NCBI RefSeq assembly: GCF_032854445.1
Contig: NC_088299.1
Coordinates: 18,285,608 to 18,349,607, forward strand
DNA: 64,000 nucleotides
DNA from: Liolophura sinensis
Taxonomy: Eukaryota; Mollusca; Polyplacophora; Chitonida; Chitonidae
Direction of reading: 5' to 3'
Position 1 is the first letter of the stretch, and the number at the start of each line of letters is the position of its first letter. Made by a program: the position numbers and the translations under genes. Of the stretch, positions 1 to 10,909 are shown in pieces. The notes under the pieces were generated by a model. That model did no database searches and had not been told where the DNA came from. It saw only the letters and a program-made list of their open reading frames with translations.

Positions 1-241
1 TGGTACAGCAAACGGTGTATTTCATGTTAAGTTTACCTGTTTTCAGGTGACACATTTAGCTTGATTCTGATTTGTTCTTTCACCTTATAAAGCCAGTTTT
101 GGGCGTTTTTGATATGTTCAATAAAATTCTTATCAAATAAATGTAAAGTTATCAAATGTTGGCATCAAAAGTATCATTTTAGTGTCTTTACGCATTTCTC
201 AAAATGCATTTTTACACACCAAACTTTAGATGAAATAAATG

Positions 242-2020
242 TACAGTATTTCAGTCAATCATGGGCGTAATGTGAAGTATGTGTGTATTACGGGCCGACC
301 AGGAGTGCCATCCAGTCAGTCATGGGTGTAATGTGAAGTATGTGTGTAGGATAGCCCGACTAGGAGTGCCTTTCAGTCAGTGATGGGCGTAATGTGAAGT
401 ATGTATGTAGGACGGCCGTCCAGGAGTGCCCTCCAGTCAGTGATGGGTGTAATGTGAAGTATGTGTGTAGGACGGTCCGACCCGGAGTGCCGTCCAGTCA
501 GTCATGGGCGTAATGTGAAGTATGTGTGTAGGACGGCCTGTCCAGGAGTGCCCTCCAGTCAGTCATGGGTGTAATGTGAAGTATGTGTGTAGTACGGCCC
601 GACCAGGAGTGCCATCCAGTCAGTCATGGGCGTAATGTGAAGTATGTGTGTAGGACGGCCTGTCCAGGAGTGCCTTCCTGTCAGTCATGGGCTTAATGTG
701 AAGTATGTGTGTAGGACGGCCCGACCAGGAGTGCCATCCAGTCAATCATGGGCGTAATGTGAAGTATGTGTGTAGGACGGCCCGACCAGGAGTGCCTTCC
801 AGTCAGTGATGGGCGTAATGTGAAGTATGTGTGTAGGACGGCCTGACCAGGAGTGCCTTCCAGTCAGTGATGGGCGTAATGTGAAGTATGTGTGTAGGAC
901 GGCCTGACCAGGAGTGCCCTCCAGTCAGTCATGGGCGTAATGTGAAGTATGTGTGTAGGACGGCCTGACCAGGAGTGCCTTCCTGTCAGTCATGGGCTTA
1001 ATGTGAAGTATGTGTGTAGGACGGCCTGACCAGGAGTGCCTTCCAGTCAGTCATGGGCGTAATGTGAAGTATTTGTGTAGGACGGCCTGTCCAGGAGTGC
1101 CTTCCTGTCAGTCATGGGCGTAATGTGAAGTATGTGTGTAGGACGGCCTGACCAGGAGTGCCATCCAGTCAGTCATGGGCGTAATGTGAAGTATGTGTGT
1201 AGTACGGCCCGACCAGGAGTGCCATCCAGTCAGTCATGGGCGTAATGTGAAGTATGTGTGTAGGACGGCCCGACCAGGAGTGCCATCCAGTCAATCATGG
1301 GCGTAATGTGAAGTATGTGTGTAGGACGGCCCGACCAGGAGTGCCTTCCAGTCAGTGATGGGCGTAATGTGAAGTATGTGTGTAGGGTGGCCCGACCAGG
1401 AGTGCCATCCAGTCAGTCATGGGCGTAATGTGAAGTATGTGTGTAGGACGGCCTGACCAGGAGTGCCTTCCAGTCAGTGATGGGCGTAATGTGAAGTATG
1501 TGTGTAGGACGGCCCGACCAGGAGTGCCATCCAGTCAATCATGGGCGTAATGTGAAGTATGTGTGTAGTACGGCCCGACCAGGAGTGCCATCCAGTCAAT
1601 CATGGGCGTAATGTGAAGTATGTGTGTAGGACGGCCCGACCAGGAGTGCCATCCAGTCAGTCATGGGCGTAATGTGAAGTATGTGTGTAGGGTGGCCCGA
1701 CCAGGAGTGCCATCCAGTCAGTCATGGGCGTAATGTGAAGTATGTGTGTAGGGTGGCCCGACCAGGAGTGCCATCCAGTCAGTGATGGGCGTCATGTGAA
1801 GTATGTGTGTAGGGTGGCCCGACCAGCTGTGCCATCCAGTGAGTGATGGGCGTAATGTGAAGTATGTGTGTAGTACGGCCTGACCAGGAGTGCCATCCAG
1901 TCAATCATGGGCGTAATGTGAAGTATTTGTGTAGGACGGCCCGACCAGGAGTGCCGTCCTGTCAGTGATGGGCGTAATGTGAAGTATGTGTGTAGTACGG
2001 CCTGACCAGGAGTGCCTTCC
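242..2020. repeat. 60-bp minisatellite, about 29-30 units
   Basis: Head-to-tail units built on CAGTCAGTCATGGGCGTAAT, then GTGAAGTATGTGTGTAGGAC and GGCCCGACCAGGAGTGCCAT. Units differ by scattered substitutions and stay close to 60 bp. The array lies upstream of the first visible LONP2 exon, probably in an intron. Frames open on the minus strand are a by-product of the 60-bp period. Confidence 0.95.
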
Positions 2021-2155
2021 AGCATATTTGAGTCAAAATGCTTTCTCTTGTCAAAACTCTTTGAGTTAATCACAGGTTTGGCTTTTATGAGTGAGTGAAA
2101 TTCGAAAATGATTGAAACGCTTCCAGCAGACAGGTAAAAGAGCAAAAGATTGTTT

Positions 2156-2280
2156 TGCCTTGGTTTATATTCTATTTATTTATTTGATTGGTGTTTTAGG
2201 CCATACTCAGGTATATTGCCTTGGTTTATATTCTATTTATTTATTTGATTGGTGTTTTAGGCCATACTCAGGTATGTTGT
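2156..2280 (+). repeat. Tandem duplication of a SINE-tail fragment
   Basis: Two near-identical copies of about 62 bp, each carrying TTTGATTGGTGTTTTAGGCC and ACTCAGGTAT. This is the 3' part of the dispersed molluscan-type element seen elsewhere in the window. It lies just before the LONP2 exon starting at 2347. Confidence 0.8.
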
Positions 2281-2346
2281 CATGGTTTATAGTCTCTTCT
2301 CTGTACAACTCGTATATCTAGTCCTGTATTTTGGGATGTGTTCCAG

Positions 2347-5015
2347 CCCCCTCAATTTGACAGTGAGACATCGGAGCGGCTGGGACAGCCGGGAGGTGGC
2401 AATGGGGCTTGCCTGGACGACCGTGGGTGGGGAGATTATGTTTGTGGAGGCGACCAGAATGGAGGGGGAGGGCAAGTTAATCTTGACCGGTCAGCTCGGA
2501 GATGTCATGAAGGAATCTGCCAATCTGGCCCTCAACTGGGTGCGCAGTAACGCCCAGCGGGTATGTGTGTAACCTGCATGGATATATACATATCCTTGCC
2601 CGACATTCTTTTGCAGTATTTACCGTATAAATTATCAGTTAAGTATTAAATATATATTTGAGTTAGGTCCTCTGTTCCTTTTTGAATTGTAAAAATTGAT
2701 GGTACAGTAATTGGTTTGATAATTGTAAACCTAAAACTTTAGTGAAAAAATTGATGATTTTAGTATGGTCAGGTTGTCTTACTCTGGACACATGCAGGCT
2801 ATGCTTTCCGACTTTCCCCCACTCCCATTCGCCGCCTCCTATTTCCCTGCCTCCTGTTCCCTGCCTCCTGTTCCCCGCCTCCTGTTCCTCGCCTCCTGTT
2901 CCTCTTCTCCCGTTCCCCTCCTCCTGTTCCCTCCTCATGTTCCCCGCCTCCTATTCCCCTCCTCCTGTTCCTCTCCTCCTGTTCCCCCACTCCCGTTCCT
3001 CTCCTCCTGTTCCGCGCCTCCTGTTCCCTCGTCCTGTTCCCCTCCTCTTGTTCCCCACCTCCTGTTCCCCCACTCCCGTTCCTCTCCTCCTGTTCCCCTC
3101 CTCCTGTTCCCAGCCTTCTGTTCCCCTCCTCCTGTTCCCCCACTCCCGTTCCTCTCCTCCTGTTCCCCACCTCCTATTCCCTCATCCTGTTCCCCTCCTC
3201 TTGTTCCCCACCTCCTGTTCCCCGACTCCTGTTCCCCGCCTCACGTTCCTCTCCTCCCGTTCCCCACCTCCTATTCCCCTCCTCCTGTTCCCCGCCTCCT
3301 GTCCCACTCCTCCCGTTCGCCTCCTCCCGTTCCTCTCCTCCTGTTCCCTGCCTCCTGTTCCCTCGTCCTGTTCCCCTCCTCCTGTTCCCCACCTCCTGTT
3401 CCCCCACTGCCGTTCCTCTCCTCCTGTTCCCCCACTCCTGTTCCCCTCCTCCTATTCCCCTCCTCCTGTTCCCCGCCTCCTGTCCCACTCCTCCTGTTCC
3501 ACGCCTCCTATTCCCTGCCTTCTGTTCCCCTCCTCCTGTTCCCAGCCTCCTGTTCCCTGCCTTCTGTGCCCCTTCTCCCGTTCCCCTCCTCCTGTTCCCT
3601 GCCTCCTGTTCCCCTCCGCCTGTTCCCTGCCTCCTGTTCCCTTGTCCTGTTCCCTCCACTATGAAACTGACTTCCATCATAAACATGGAAATGAACATTT
3701 CATGAGTATGACCTTAAGCGTCAGTTGATTTAGCATCATTTGATGTATTTATTTATTTATTTGATTGGTGTTTTATGCCACACTCTTGAATATTTCACTC
3801 ATATGATGGCACCCAACATTATGGTGGGAGGATTCCTGGGCAACCCCACAACCTAATCAATCAGTCAGTCTTTTTCTCATGTCTATTACAGCTGGGTATA
3901 GGCTCCACTAGTCACATGCTAGATGGTACAGACATCCACATCCACTTCCCCGCGGGTGCTGTCGGAAAAGACGGGCCCTCAGCCGGTGTAACCATAGTAA
4001 CAGTGCTTGTGTCACTGTTCACTCAACGCTGTGTTCGTTCCGACACGGCCATGACAGGGGAGGTAACTCTCAGAGGCCTGGTCTTACCGGTATGTAAACT
4101 TGCCTCAGGTCACTACGTGTATCTATCATGTTGTAACATGCACAATACCTAAGCTCTGGCTGAAACTACATTGTATGTTGGGGTTTACAGTTATCTTTTT
4201 TCCAAAATTTGTGAAATGGTCTTTCGTTCATGGAAAAGCAGGACAAAGAACAAAATGTGGGGATGATTTGGGGGTGGTACCAGGACCTAAATGACTGGAA
4301 TTAATTGGATCCCTGACACATGCATTGAAGTGGTGGACATTTTGTAACACAGTAACCCTACAAGCAATGATCCAGTTTTAGCAAGCCTTACATTGGATAA
4401 ATTCATTGCACTTGCTCATATTCATGTATGTTTTGTGTTTTAACATAAACTGGTTTTTATTTATGTAAATGCTTGCCCTCTTTTCTAACATATTTTGTGA
4501 ATCTTCAGGTTGGAGGAATCAAAGAGAAAGTATTAGCAGCTCACAGAGCAGGCATCAGACGTATCCTCCTGCCAAAGAGAAATGCCAAGGATTTGAATGA
4601 AATACCCAACAATGTCAAGGTAAAAGTCCAATATTTTATCCACAGCCATTTAGTTAAAGCACAGGCTACCTGAATACATGTATACAGTGTAAAGATGTGT
4701 ACACTCAGCATCCTTTATGCTTCTCTGCAGTACAATAAAAATACAATATATTAATCAAATGACTAACAGTAAAATCAACAAGAATGTTTTAAACATTTTC
4801 ATTGTGTGCTGGTGTGCTAAATTTTTTCTGGTAGTTGTTGTACATCCCAGATGTATGAATTCATATTGTCACAAAACTTTTTTTCTTTCTTTTCTGGTTC
4901 ACAGAACGACATCTCCTTCATTCTGGTAGGGAGGTTGGAGGATGTACTTAAAGCTGCCTTTGATGGAGGATTCCCCTCGTTGGTGGATAATGTTTCTACT
5001 CCCAGCAAATTGTGA
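2347..5015 (+). CDS. LONP2: LONP2, peroxisomal Lon protease homolog 2 (3' part, last four coding exons)
   Basis: ATP-dependent Lon-type serine protease of the peroxisome matrix, which degrades and processes matrix proteins. Only the C-terminal proteolytic region is here; the AAA+ part lies upstream of the window. Exons are 2347-2560, 3892-4089, 4509-4619 and 4905-5015, all with GT/AG borders and phase-0 junctions between them. Seen directly: GLAWT and GGEIMFVEA in the first exon, the catalytic-serine motif KDGPSAG in the second (Ser codon 3979-3981), [14 protein letters not shown] with the catalytic-lysine region in the third, and AAFDGGF in the fourth. The protein ends PSKL-stop; the SKL tripeptide is PTS1, which separates LONP2 from mitochondrial LONP1. 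Oddity: the first exon needs a frame change near 2395 (one surplus base). The stop codon lies inside the first unit of a 25-bp minisatellite. Identification is very secure. Confidence 0.93.
2815..3660 (+). repeat. Homopyrimidine minisatellite (CCTCCTGTTCCC type)
   Basis: About 850 bases almost entirely C and T on the plus strand with a few G and A, built from 11-15-base variants of CCTCCTGTTCCC. It sits in the LONP2 intron between exons ending 2560 and starting 3892. Long Pro/Leu/Ser frames on plus and Gly/Arg/Glu frames on minus come from this composition and are not genes. Confidence 0.95.
3745..3862 (+). repeat. SINE-like dispersed element, 3' part
   Basis: Contains TTTGATTGGTGTTTTATGCC, ACTCTTGAATATTTCACTCA and TATGGTGGGAGGATTCCTGGG, the typical order of this element. 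It is intronic in LONP2. Confidence 0.8.
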
Positions 5016-5820
5016 GGTCTCTATTCCCAGCAAATTGTGAGGTCCTTACTCCCAGCAAATTGTGAGGTTTCTACTCCCAGCAAATTGTGAGGTCTCTATT
5101 CCCAGCAAATTGTGAGGTCTCTATTCCCAGCAAATTGTGAGGTCTCTATTCCCAGCAAATTGTGAGGTCTCGGACCCCCAGCAGATTGTGAGGTCTCTAC
5201 CATCAACAAATTTTGAGATCCCTACCCCCAGCAGATTGTGAGGTCTCTACCATCAACAAATTTTGAGGTTCCTACCCCCAGCAGATTGTGAGGTCTCTAC
5301 CCCCAGCAGATTGTGAGGTCTCCACCATCAACAAATTTTGAGGTCCCTACCCCCAGCAGATTGTGAGGTCTCTACCCCCAGCAAATTGTGAGGTCTCTAT
5401 CCCAATAAATTTTGAGGTCTCTACCCACAGCAGATTGTGAGGTCCTTACTCCCAGCAAATTGTGAGGTCTTTACTCCCAGCAAGTCGTGAGGTTTCAATT
5501 CCCAGCAAGTCGTGAGGTCTCTATCCCAGCAGATTGTGAGGTCTCTACCCCAGCAGATTGTGAGGTCTCTACCATCAACAAATTTTGAGGTCCCTACCCC
5601 CAGCAGATTTTGAGGTCCCTACCCCCAGCAGATTGTGAGGTCTCTATACCAATAAATTTTGAGGTCCCTACCCCCAGCAGATTGTGAGGTCCTTACTCCC
5701 AGCAAATTGTGAGGTCTTTACTCCCAGCAAGTCGTGAGGTCTTTACTCCCAGCAAGTCGTGAGGTCTCAACTCCCAGCAAGTCGTGAGGTCTCTATCCCA
5801 GCAAATTGTAAGGTCTCTAC
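5001..5820 (+). repeat. 25-bp minisatellite that starts in the LONP2 PTS1-stop codons
   Basis: About 32 units of CCCAGCAAATTGTGAGGTCT plus CTATT and variants. The first unit contains the last LONP2 codons AGC AAA TTG TGA (Ser-Lys-Leu-stop). Later variants read AGCAGATTGTGA (would encode SRL-stop), AGCAAGTCGTGA and AACAAATTTTGA. The period of 25 is 1 modulo 3, so reading through the first TGA at 5013 meets the next in-frame stop at 5088, again preceded by AGC AAA TTG. The array probably lies in the 3' untranslated region. Confidence 0.95.
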
Positions 5821-5828
5821 AATTGCAT

Positions 5829-6195
5829 CCAGAACATGCATTATGATACTCCAGACCTGGTGCTATCTAATGGATGCTCCAGAACATCCATCATGATACT
5901 CCAGACCCCGGTGCTATCAAATAGATGCTCCAAAACATGCATTATGATACTCCAGACCCTGTGCTATCAAATGGATACCCCAGAACATGCATTGTGATAT
6001 TCCAGACCCAGTGCTATCAAATGTATGCCCCAGAACATGCATTATGATACTCCAGACCCAGTGCTATCTAATGTATGCTCCAGAACATGCATTATGATAC
6101 TCCAGACCCAGTGCTATCTAATGTATGCTCCAGAACATGCATTATGATACTCCAGACCCAGTGCTATCAAATGGATGCCCCAGAACATGCATATA
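5829..6195 (+). repeat. 50-bp tandem repeat, about seven units
   Basis: Units contain CCAGAACATGCATTATGATA followed by CTCCAGACCCAGTGCTATCT. The array directly follows the 25-bp LONP2 minisatellite and is probably in the same 3' region. Confidence 0.9.
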
Positions 6196-6715
6196 CATGT
6201 ACATATACAAATGACACCTGCATTTATCAACAACAATCTGTGATTCCAAATTACATTTGCCTGAAAACTAAATTAACATTATGTGCTAACGACATCCTTT
6301 TATTTTGTATGTTATGTCTTTATATCAACAGTGTATTTGCACTCAGAGCTTGCTTTAGAGGGGTCTAGTATTTATGAAAATGATGTAATGTAGCCTGGAT
6401 ACCAGAGGCTTTGATTCTGAGATTGGTTGTTTTGAGACAGGTTGATCTGAGACTGGTTCAGGGGTCCTGCCATTGTTGGTGTGCTGGTGAGGGGTGTGAT
6501 GGGGGGTGTTGTTGAGTTGTCTGTGTTAACAGGGAATGATCAATCTGTATTAAAAGCACCAACATGTATAAAGTCCCAACTACATGGGACATGCGATAAT
6601 GATACATACATATAGTTGCAAGAGTTGGATTTGGACGATGCCTCATCTATACCTGATATGGCGTGAAGCACAAATTCTCAGAACAGGAATGATCATGTAT
6701 TATACAAGTGCATGT

Positions 6716-7635
6716 CCAGTCAGAGATTGACAATGAACAATGAACAGCTGATCAACAGCACAGACAATTATTCTTGCACAGTGATCATCGTGGTGGTATG
6801 ATATGACAATGAACAACTGATCAACAGCACAGACAATTATTCTTGCACAGTGATCTTTGTGATGGTATGATATGACAATGAACAACTGATTCAACAGCAT
6901 AGACAATTATTTCTGTAGAGTGAGCATTGTGGTGGTATGATATAACCATAAACAGTTGATCAACAGTAAAGACACTATTCCTGTGCAGTGAGCATTGTGG
7001 TGGTGTGATATAACCATGACACTTGATCAACAGCATAGACACATATTCCTGTGCAATGAGCATCGTGGTGGTGTGATATAACCATGGGACACTTGATCAA
7101 CAGCCTAGACACTTATTCCTGTACAGTGAGCATTGTGGTGGTATGATATAATGAACAATGAACAGCTGATCAACAGCACAGACAGTTATTCTTGCACAGT
7201 GATCATCGTGGTGGTATGATATGACAATGAACAACTGATCACAGCATTGACAATTATTCCTGTACAGTGAGCATTGTGATGGTATGATATGACAATGACA
7301 ACTGATCAACAGCATTGACAATTATCCTTGTACAGTGAGCATCGTGGTGGTGTGATATAACCATGAACACTTGATCAACAGCATAGTTATATCTGTACAA
7401 TGAGCATCGTGGTGGTATGATATAAACCATAAACAGTTGATCAACAGCAAAGACACTTATTCCTGTGCAGTGAGCATCGTGGTGGTGTGATATAACCATG
7501 AACACTTGATCAACAGCATAGACACTTATTCCTGTACAGTGAGCATTGTGGTGGAATGATATAAACCATGAACAATTGATCAACAGCATAGAAAATTATT
7601 CCTGTACAATGAGCATTGTGGTGGTATGATATTCT
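6716..7635 (+). repeat. About 68-70-bp tandem repeat, about 13 units
   Basis: Units contain ACAATGAACAACTGATCAAC, then AGCATAGACAATTATTCCTG and TGAGCATTGTGGTGGTATGA. The sequence is AT-richer than neighbouring arrays. Frames on the minus strand (HIIPSQCSL) reflect the repeat only. Confidence 0.9.
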
Positions 7636-7756
7636 GATATGGTATGAGTCCTAATTTTTGCATCATTATGTACAATGGTACGTTGATAATGTATATGTGC
7701 ACATAATGTACCATTGCTTCATTTTGCTGATTCAGTGCTGAAAATTTGCTGTTGAC

Positions 7757-7762
7757 AATAAA
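7757..7762 (+). terminator. Possible distal poly(A) signal for LONP2
   Basis: AATAAA found after the three tandem arrays that follow the LONP2 stop. If it is used, the 3' untranslated region would be about 2.7 kb and consist mostly of minisatellite. A nearer non-canonical signal cannot be excluded. Confidence 0.25.
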
Positions 7763-9500
7763 AGTTATTGTGATTATAAAAACGATGAGTTGAATAATGA
7801 AATATAGATTTAGATGAATACATGTACGACTACATGAGAATATATATTTACATTATTTAATATTTATATATTACATTTTTTTTTACTCTCGTTCCAAGAT
7901 CATTAACAAGCTTTTTCTACCCTCCACGTGCAGTGAAACCGAAAGCATTATCTATTTCCCTTTTTCATTCTTCAATCACACAGAACCTCCCCCCTCCCCG
8001 TGTAATTTCAAGGTAGGAAACCAAGGACATTCTGCATTGAACTTTGAAGTACGAGAGACCCCCGTGGCCGAGTTGACGCGCTAGCGGAGAATAATGACCC
8101 GAGATCGTCAGTGCGGTTCAATGCCGGCTCCCTCTCTGCCCCGCCTGCTGGCCACAATTGTCTCCATGTACTTTAGATACTCTTAAGTACGACGTAGAAC
8201 TTCATTCAAATAAATCAGTAAGGCTTTGAAGTCGGATTTATCGGGGATTGTGCTTTTCATCCTCATAGATGACCCCTGGTCTGAAGGTCACACTGTACTG
8301 TGATTATTATACGTAGGTGTGTGTATAAAGTAACTTGCTGCGAAAATGACGCCATCCACATTCATCATGATCCACAGATGAATGCAAGAGTAACTGTCTT
8401 TAGAACAAAATCCATAAGATGAAATACTGAAGAAAATATCGTTTTTTTTTTTCCTTCACGCCCAGTTTGAATAATTAACAGTTGGCTGTGGTACTGTTGC
8501 TGATGGTACCAATAGGTATGGCGTTGTGGCCATACAACGTGGGGATGACCTAGCCCCGAACATACACATAAACTTGGCTGAAACTGTTGCTGTGTTAACA
8601 CAGCACAGAATCAGCTTATCAGTGGTCAACGATTTATCGGTTTGCTGCATATACCTACAGAGTTTCATTTGGATTACAATTTTAAGCTGTAAAGCCTTTA
8701 ACTAGTTTGTAAAACATCTCAGCGTAAGGCTGTTCTTATTGATGCAGACATTTATGATTATGGAACTTGTTTCACCTTGCGATTTAGACCCTAGACATTA
8801 ATCAGCAGATCTGGTCTGGAAGGGCTACACGTACTGTATATGTAATTCGTCTACGTAAATATAACTATATTTGGAGTGCACAGTTTCTCTTTTGTCACAT
8901 GGTTAGTCTGGCTAATGGACTACATGTACATATTTGTGCTTTTCAAACAAAAACTGGGTGGGAAATGTAATTTTATCTTTCAGGGCCCGTATTTATTATG
9001 CAACTTGAGAATTAGGTCCCAAAATGTAAATGGTTAAAAAGAAAAAACTCAGATTAGGAAAAGCTCCAAATGCGGTTATTACATTGTTCCACAGTAGAGA
9101 GTCAGTTTACAAGCCTTCTGGAACAAAGCACTTGATTTGTAGCTGTGTTTGAATATTTGACTTAAGTCGTAAGACATTATTTGATAAGTAAAGGTCCTGA
9201 GCTGCTAAAATCTATCCTCAAAGTAAGAAGAATTACGGTATGTCTGTTGTGGGTGTAAACTATACCAGTAGGTTCTGACACAAGAGAATTGATTTTAGCT
9301 AACAAAAGTTTCAGTGGCGAAGCAGTGAGGTTTGTGCGAGGGACAATGTTGTATACTCTGAACAGGACAGTTATGTCATGGGGTTCCATATATTTAAAAC
9401 TTTGGTCTCACCAGGTCTTGGCCCAGTTCCAACGGACAGGAAATTAGGTTCCCAATAAGCGTTCCCGACGGCGCTCTTGAACTGTTCGCGTGCATCATAG
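7763..9500. other. Gene-free stretch with one SINE
   Basis: No coding exon could be supported. The only recognisable content is the tRNA-headed element at 8057-8215; the rest is single-copy AT-rich sequence. Confidence 0.6.
8057..8215 (+). repeat. tRNA-derived SINE copy
   Basis: A box-A-like GTGGCCGAGTTGACGCGCTA and a box-B-like GCGGTTCAATGCCGG lie about 35 bases apart. They are followed by the family tail TACTCTTAAGTACGACGTAG and TTCAAATAAAT. It lacks a proper tRNA fold, so it is read as a retroelement and not as a tRNA gene. Confidence 0.65.
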
Positions 9501-9504
9501 TGTA

Positions 9505-10070
9505 CATGTACTTACAAGCTTGTAAGACCATTTGTACGTGTACATGTACTAACAAGCTTGTAGAGACCGTTTATGCGTGTACATGTACTACCAAGCTTGT
9601 GGAGAACGTTTATATGTGTGCATGCACTAACAAGCTTGTAGAGGCTGATTGTACGTGTACATGCACTAACAAGCTTGTAGAGGCTGATTGTACGTGTACA
9701 TGTACAAACAAGCTTGTAGAGACCGTTTGTACGTGTACATGTACTAATAAGCTTGTAGAGACTGTTTGTACGTGTACATGTATTAACAAGCTTGTAGAGA
9801 CCGTTTGTACGTGTACTAACAAGCTTGTAGAGGCCGTTTGTACGTGTACATGTACTAACAAGCTTGTAGAGACCGTTTGTACGTGTACATGTACTAATAA
9901 GCTTGTAGAGACTGTTTGTACGTGTACATATATTAACAAGCTTGTAGAGACCGTTTGTACGTGTACTAACAAGCTTGTAGAGGACCGTTTGTACGTGTAC
10001 ATGTACTAACAAGCTTGTAGAGACCATTTGTATGTGTTACATTCACTAACAAGCTTGTAGAGGCCGTTTG
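9505..10070. repeat. 39-bp palindrome-rich minisatellite, about 14 units
   Basis: The unit joins two perfect palindromes, GTACATGTAC and ACAAGCTTGT, with the spacer AGAGACCGTTTGTACGT. Some units lack the first palindrome and are about 30 bp. Because 39 is a multiple of three the array is open in several frames on both strands; these frames are not genes. Confidence 0.95.
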
Positions 10071-10074
10071 GCTT

Positions 10075-10205
10075 CCACCAGTACGATAAACACTTCGCAT
10101 ATCTCGATTTAAATATATAAGATGGCCCTCCCACCATAATGATGGTCTCCTCCGTATAAGTGAAATATTCTTGAGTATACCGTAAAACCAATAAAAAATA
10201 TATTT
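10075..10205 (-). repeat. SINE-like element, minus orientation
   Basis: Carries CCCTCCCACCATAATGATGG, AAGTGAAATATTCTTGAGTA and ACCAATAAAAAATA, the complement of the family tail seen at 3745. Confidence 0.75.
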
Positions 10206-10215
10206 AAATATATAA

Positions 10216-10290
10216 AATATGTATGTATGCTTGGGTTTAACGCCGTACTAAACAATTTTTTCTGTCAAATGACGAGGAGTCACTGGATGT
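10216..10290 (+). repeat. Microsatellite-linked element with GGGTTTAACGCC core
   Basis: GTATGTATGCTTGGGTTTAA followed by CGCCGTACTAAACAATTTTT. The same order (TATG repeat, then GGGTTTAACGTC) recurs at 51009, so this is a dispersed element. Confidence 0.6.
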
Positions 10291-10338
10291 GTGGACAAAT
10301 ATTATGTCTTCTTGTGGTAGCCACGGAAGCGATCTATA

Positions 10339-10909
10339 TATCGGGTGGGCATAAAAATGGGCCTTACTTTGATGCTGCATTACTCCATTATCCTTAGTTC
10401 AAACCCTTTCAAACTTTTTCAAGGTCATAGCTTGAGTAGTCTGTACACAGGGTTAAAATGAAAACATAGCCTCAAAAACGCACGTTCCGGTGACCCACAT
10501 TGCCTCACCTGTCACTGACCTATGAGGGTCGCACGTAAAAATTCACTGAGGATGAACTAAAAGCACACATCAAGGACTGCTGGGAAATTACTCTTAAGGA
10601 GATTCGAGACTCAATCAGTTCATGGAAGAAACGTTTGCGCGCCGTCTACCGAGAAGATAGTGGATCAATTGATCTCCTTTTCAAGTAAAACAAGCTTGAA
10701 CATCAGTCTGAAATGTCCGGAACATGCGTTTTTGACACTATTTTGATTTTGGTCCAATGAACAGAAATCTTAAAGGATGAAATTGAAATTTGGTCTGTAT
10801 ACTTGGGACAATATGGCTTTTGAGTGTGAAACCTTTTAGAAGCTGAGGTAAGAGGGTTTCGGAGATATTGAGTGTCAAAGTACGGCCTTTTTTCTATACC
10901 CACCCGATA
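10339..10909 (+). mobile_element. Internally deleted Tc1/mariner-type DNA transposon, 571 bp
   Basis: Terminal inverted repeats begin TATCGGGTGGGCATA at the left end and finish with the complement of TATCGGGTGGGTATA at the right end, flanked on both sides by TA (10337-10338 and 10910-10911). A second inverted match, TCAAAAACGCACGTTCCGG against the complement of CCGGAACATGCGTTTTTGA, lies about 150-200 bases inward. The element therefore had long terminal repeats. Inside is the end of a transposase frame (10542-10688). It is non-autonomous now. Confidence 0.8.
10542..10688 (+). pseudogene. C-terminal remnant of a Tc1/mariner-superfamily (DDE) transposase
   Basis: 48 residues ending in a stop: FTEDELKAHIKDCW, then TLKEIRDSISSWKKRLRAVY and a final SIDLLFK. 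The pattern resembles the tail of IS630/Tc1/mariner transposases, where a Trp-x-x-Arg helix precedes a short Gly/Ser-x-Ile end. The catalytic domain is absent, and a stop (TAA at 10536) lies just upstream. It is supported by the flanking inverted repeats. Confidence 0.6.

Noticed and set aside
242-2020. CRISPR array
   Set aside because: Units are contiguous without distinct spacers, there are no cas genes, and the genome is eukaryotic; the same holds for the other arrays.
2391-2400. Programmed +1 frameshifting in LONP2
   Set aside because: No known slippery site or stop codon at the shift; a sequence indel is simpler, and a second gene in the window shows the same kind of surplus base.
2742-3728. 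Long Pro/Leu/Ser-rich frames (300+ residues) and Gly/Arg frames on the other strand
   Set aside because: They follow entirely from the homopyrimidine repeat in a LONP2 intron, in several frames at once.
9500-10027. TNKLVETVCTC-type frames on both strands
   Set aside because: A 39-bp tandem repeat read in every frame; no gene signals.
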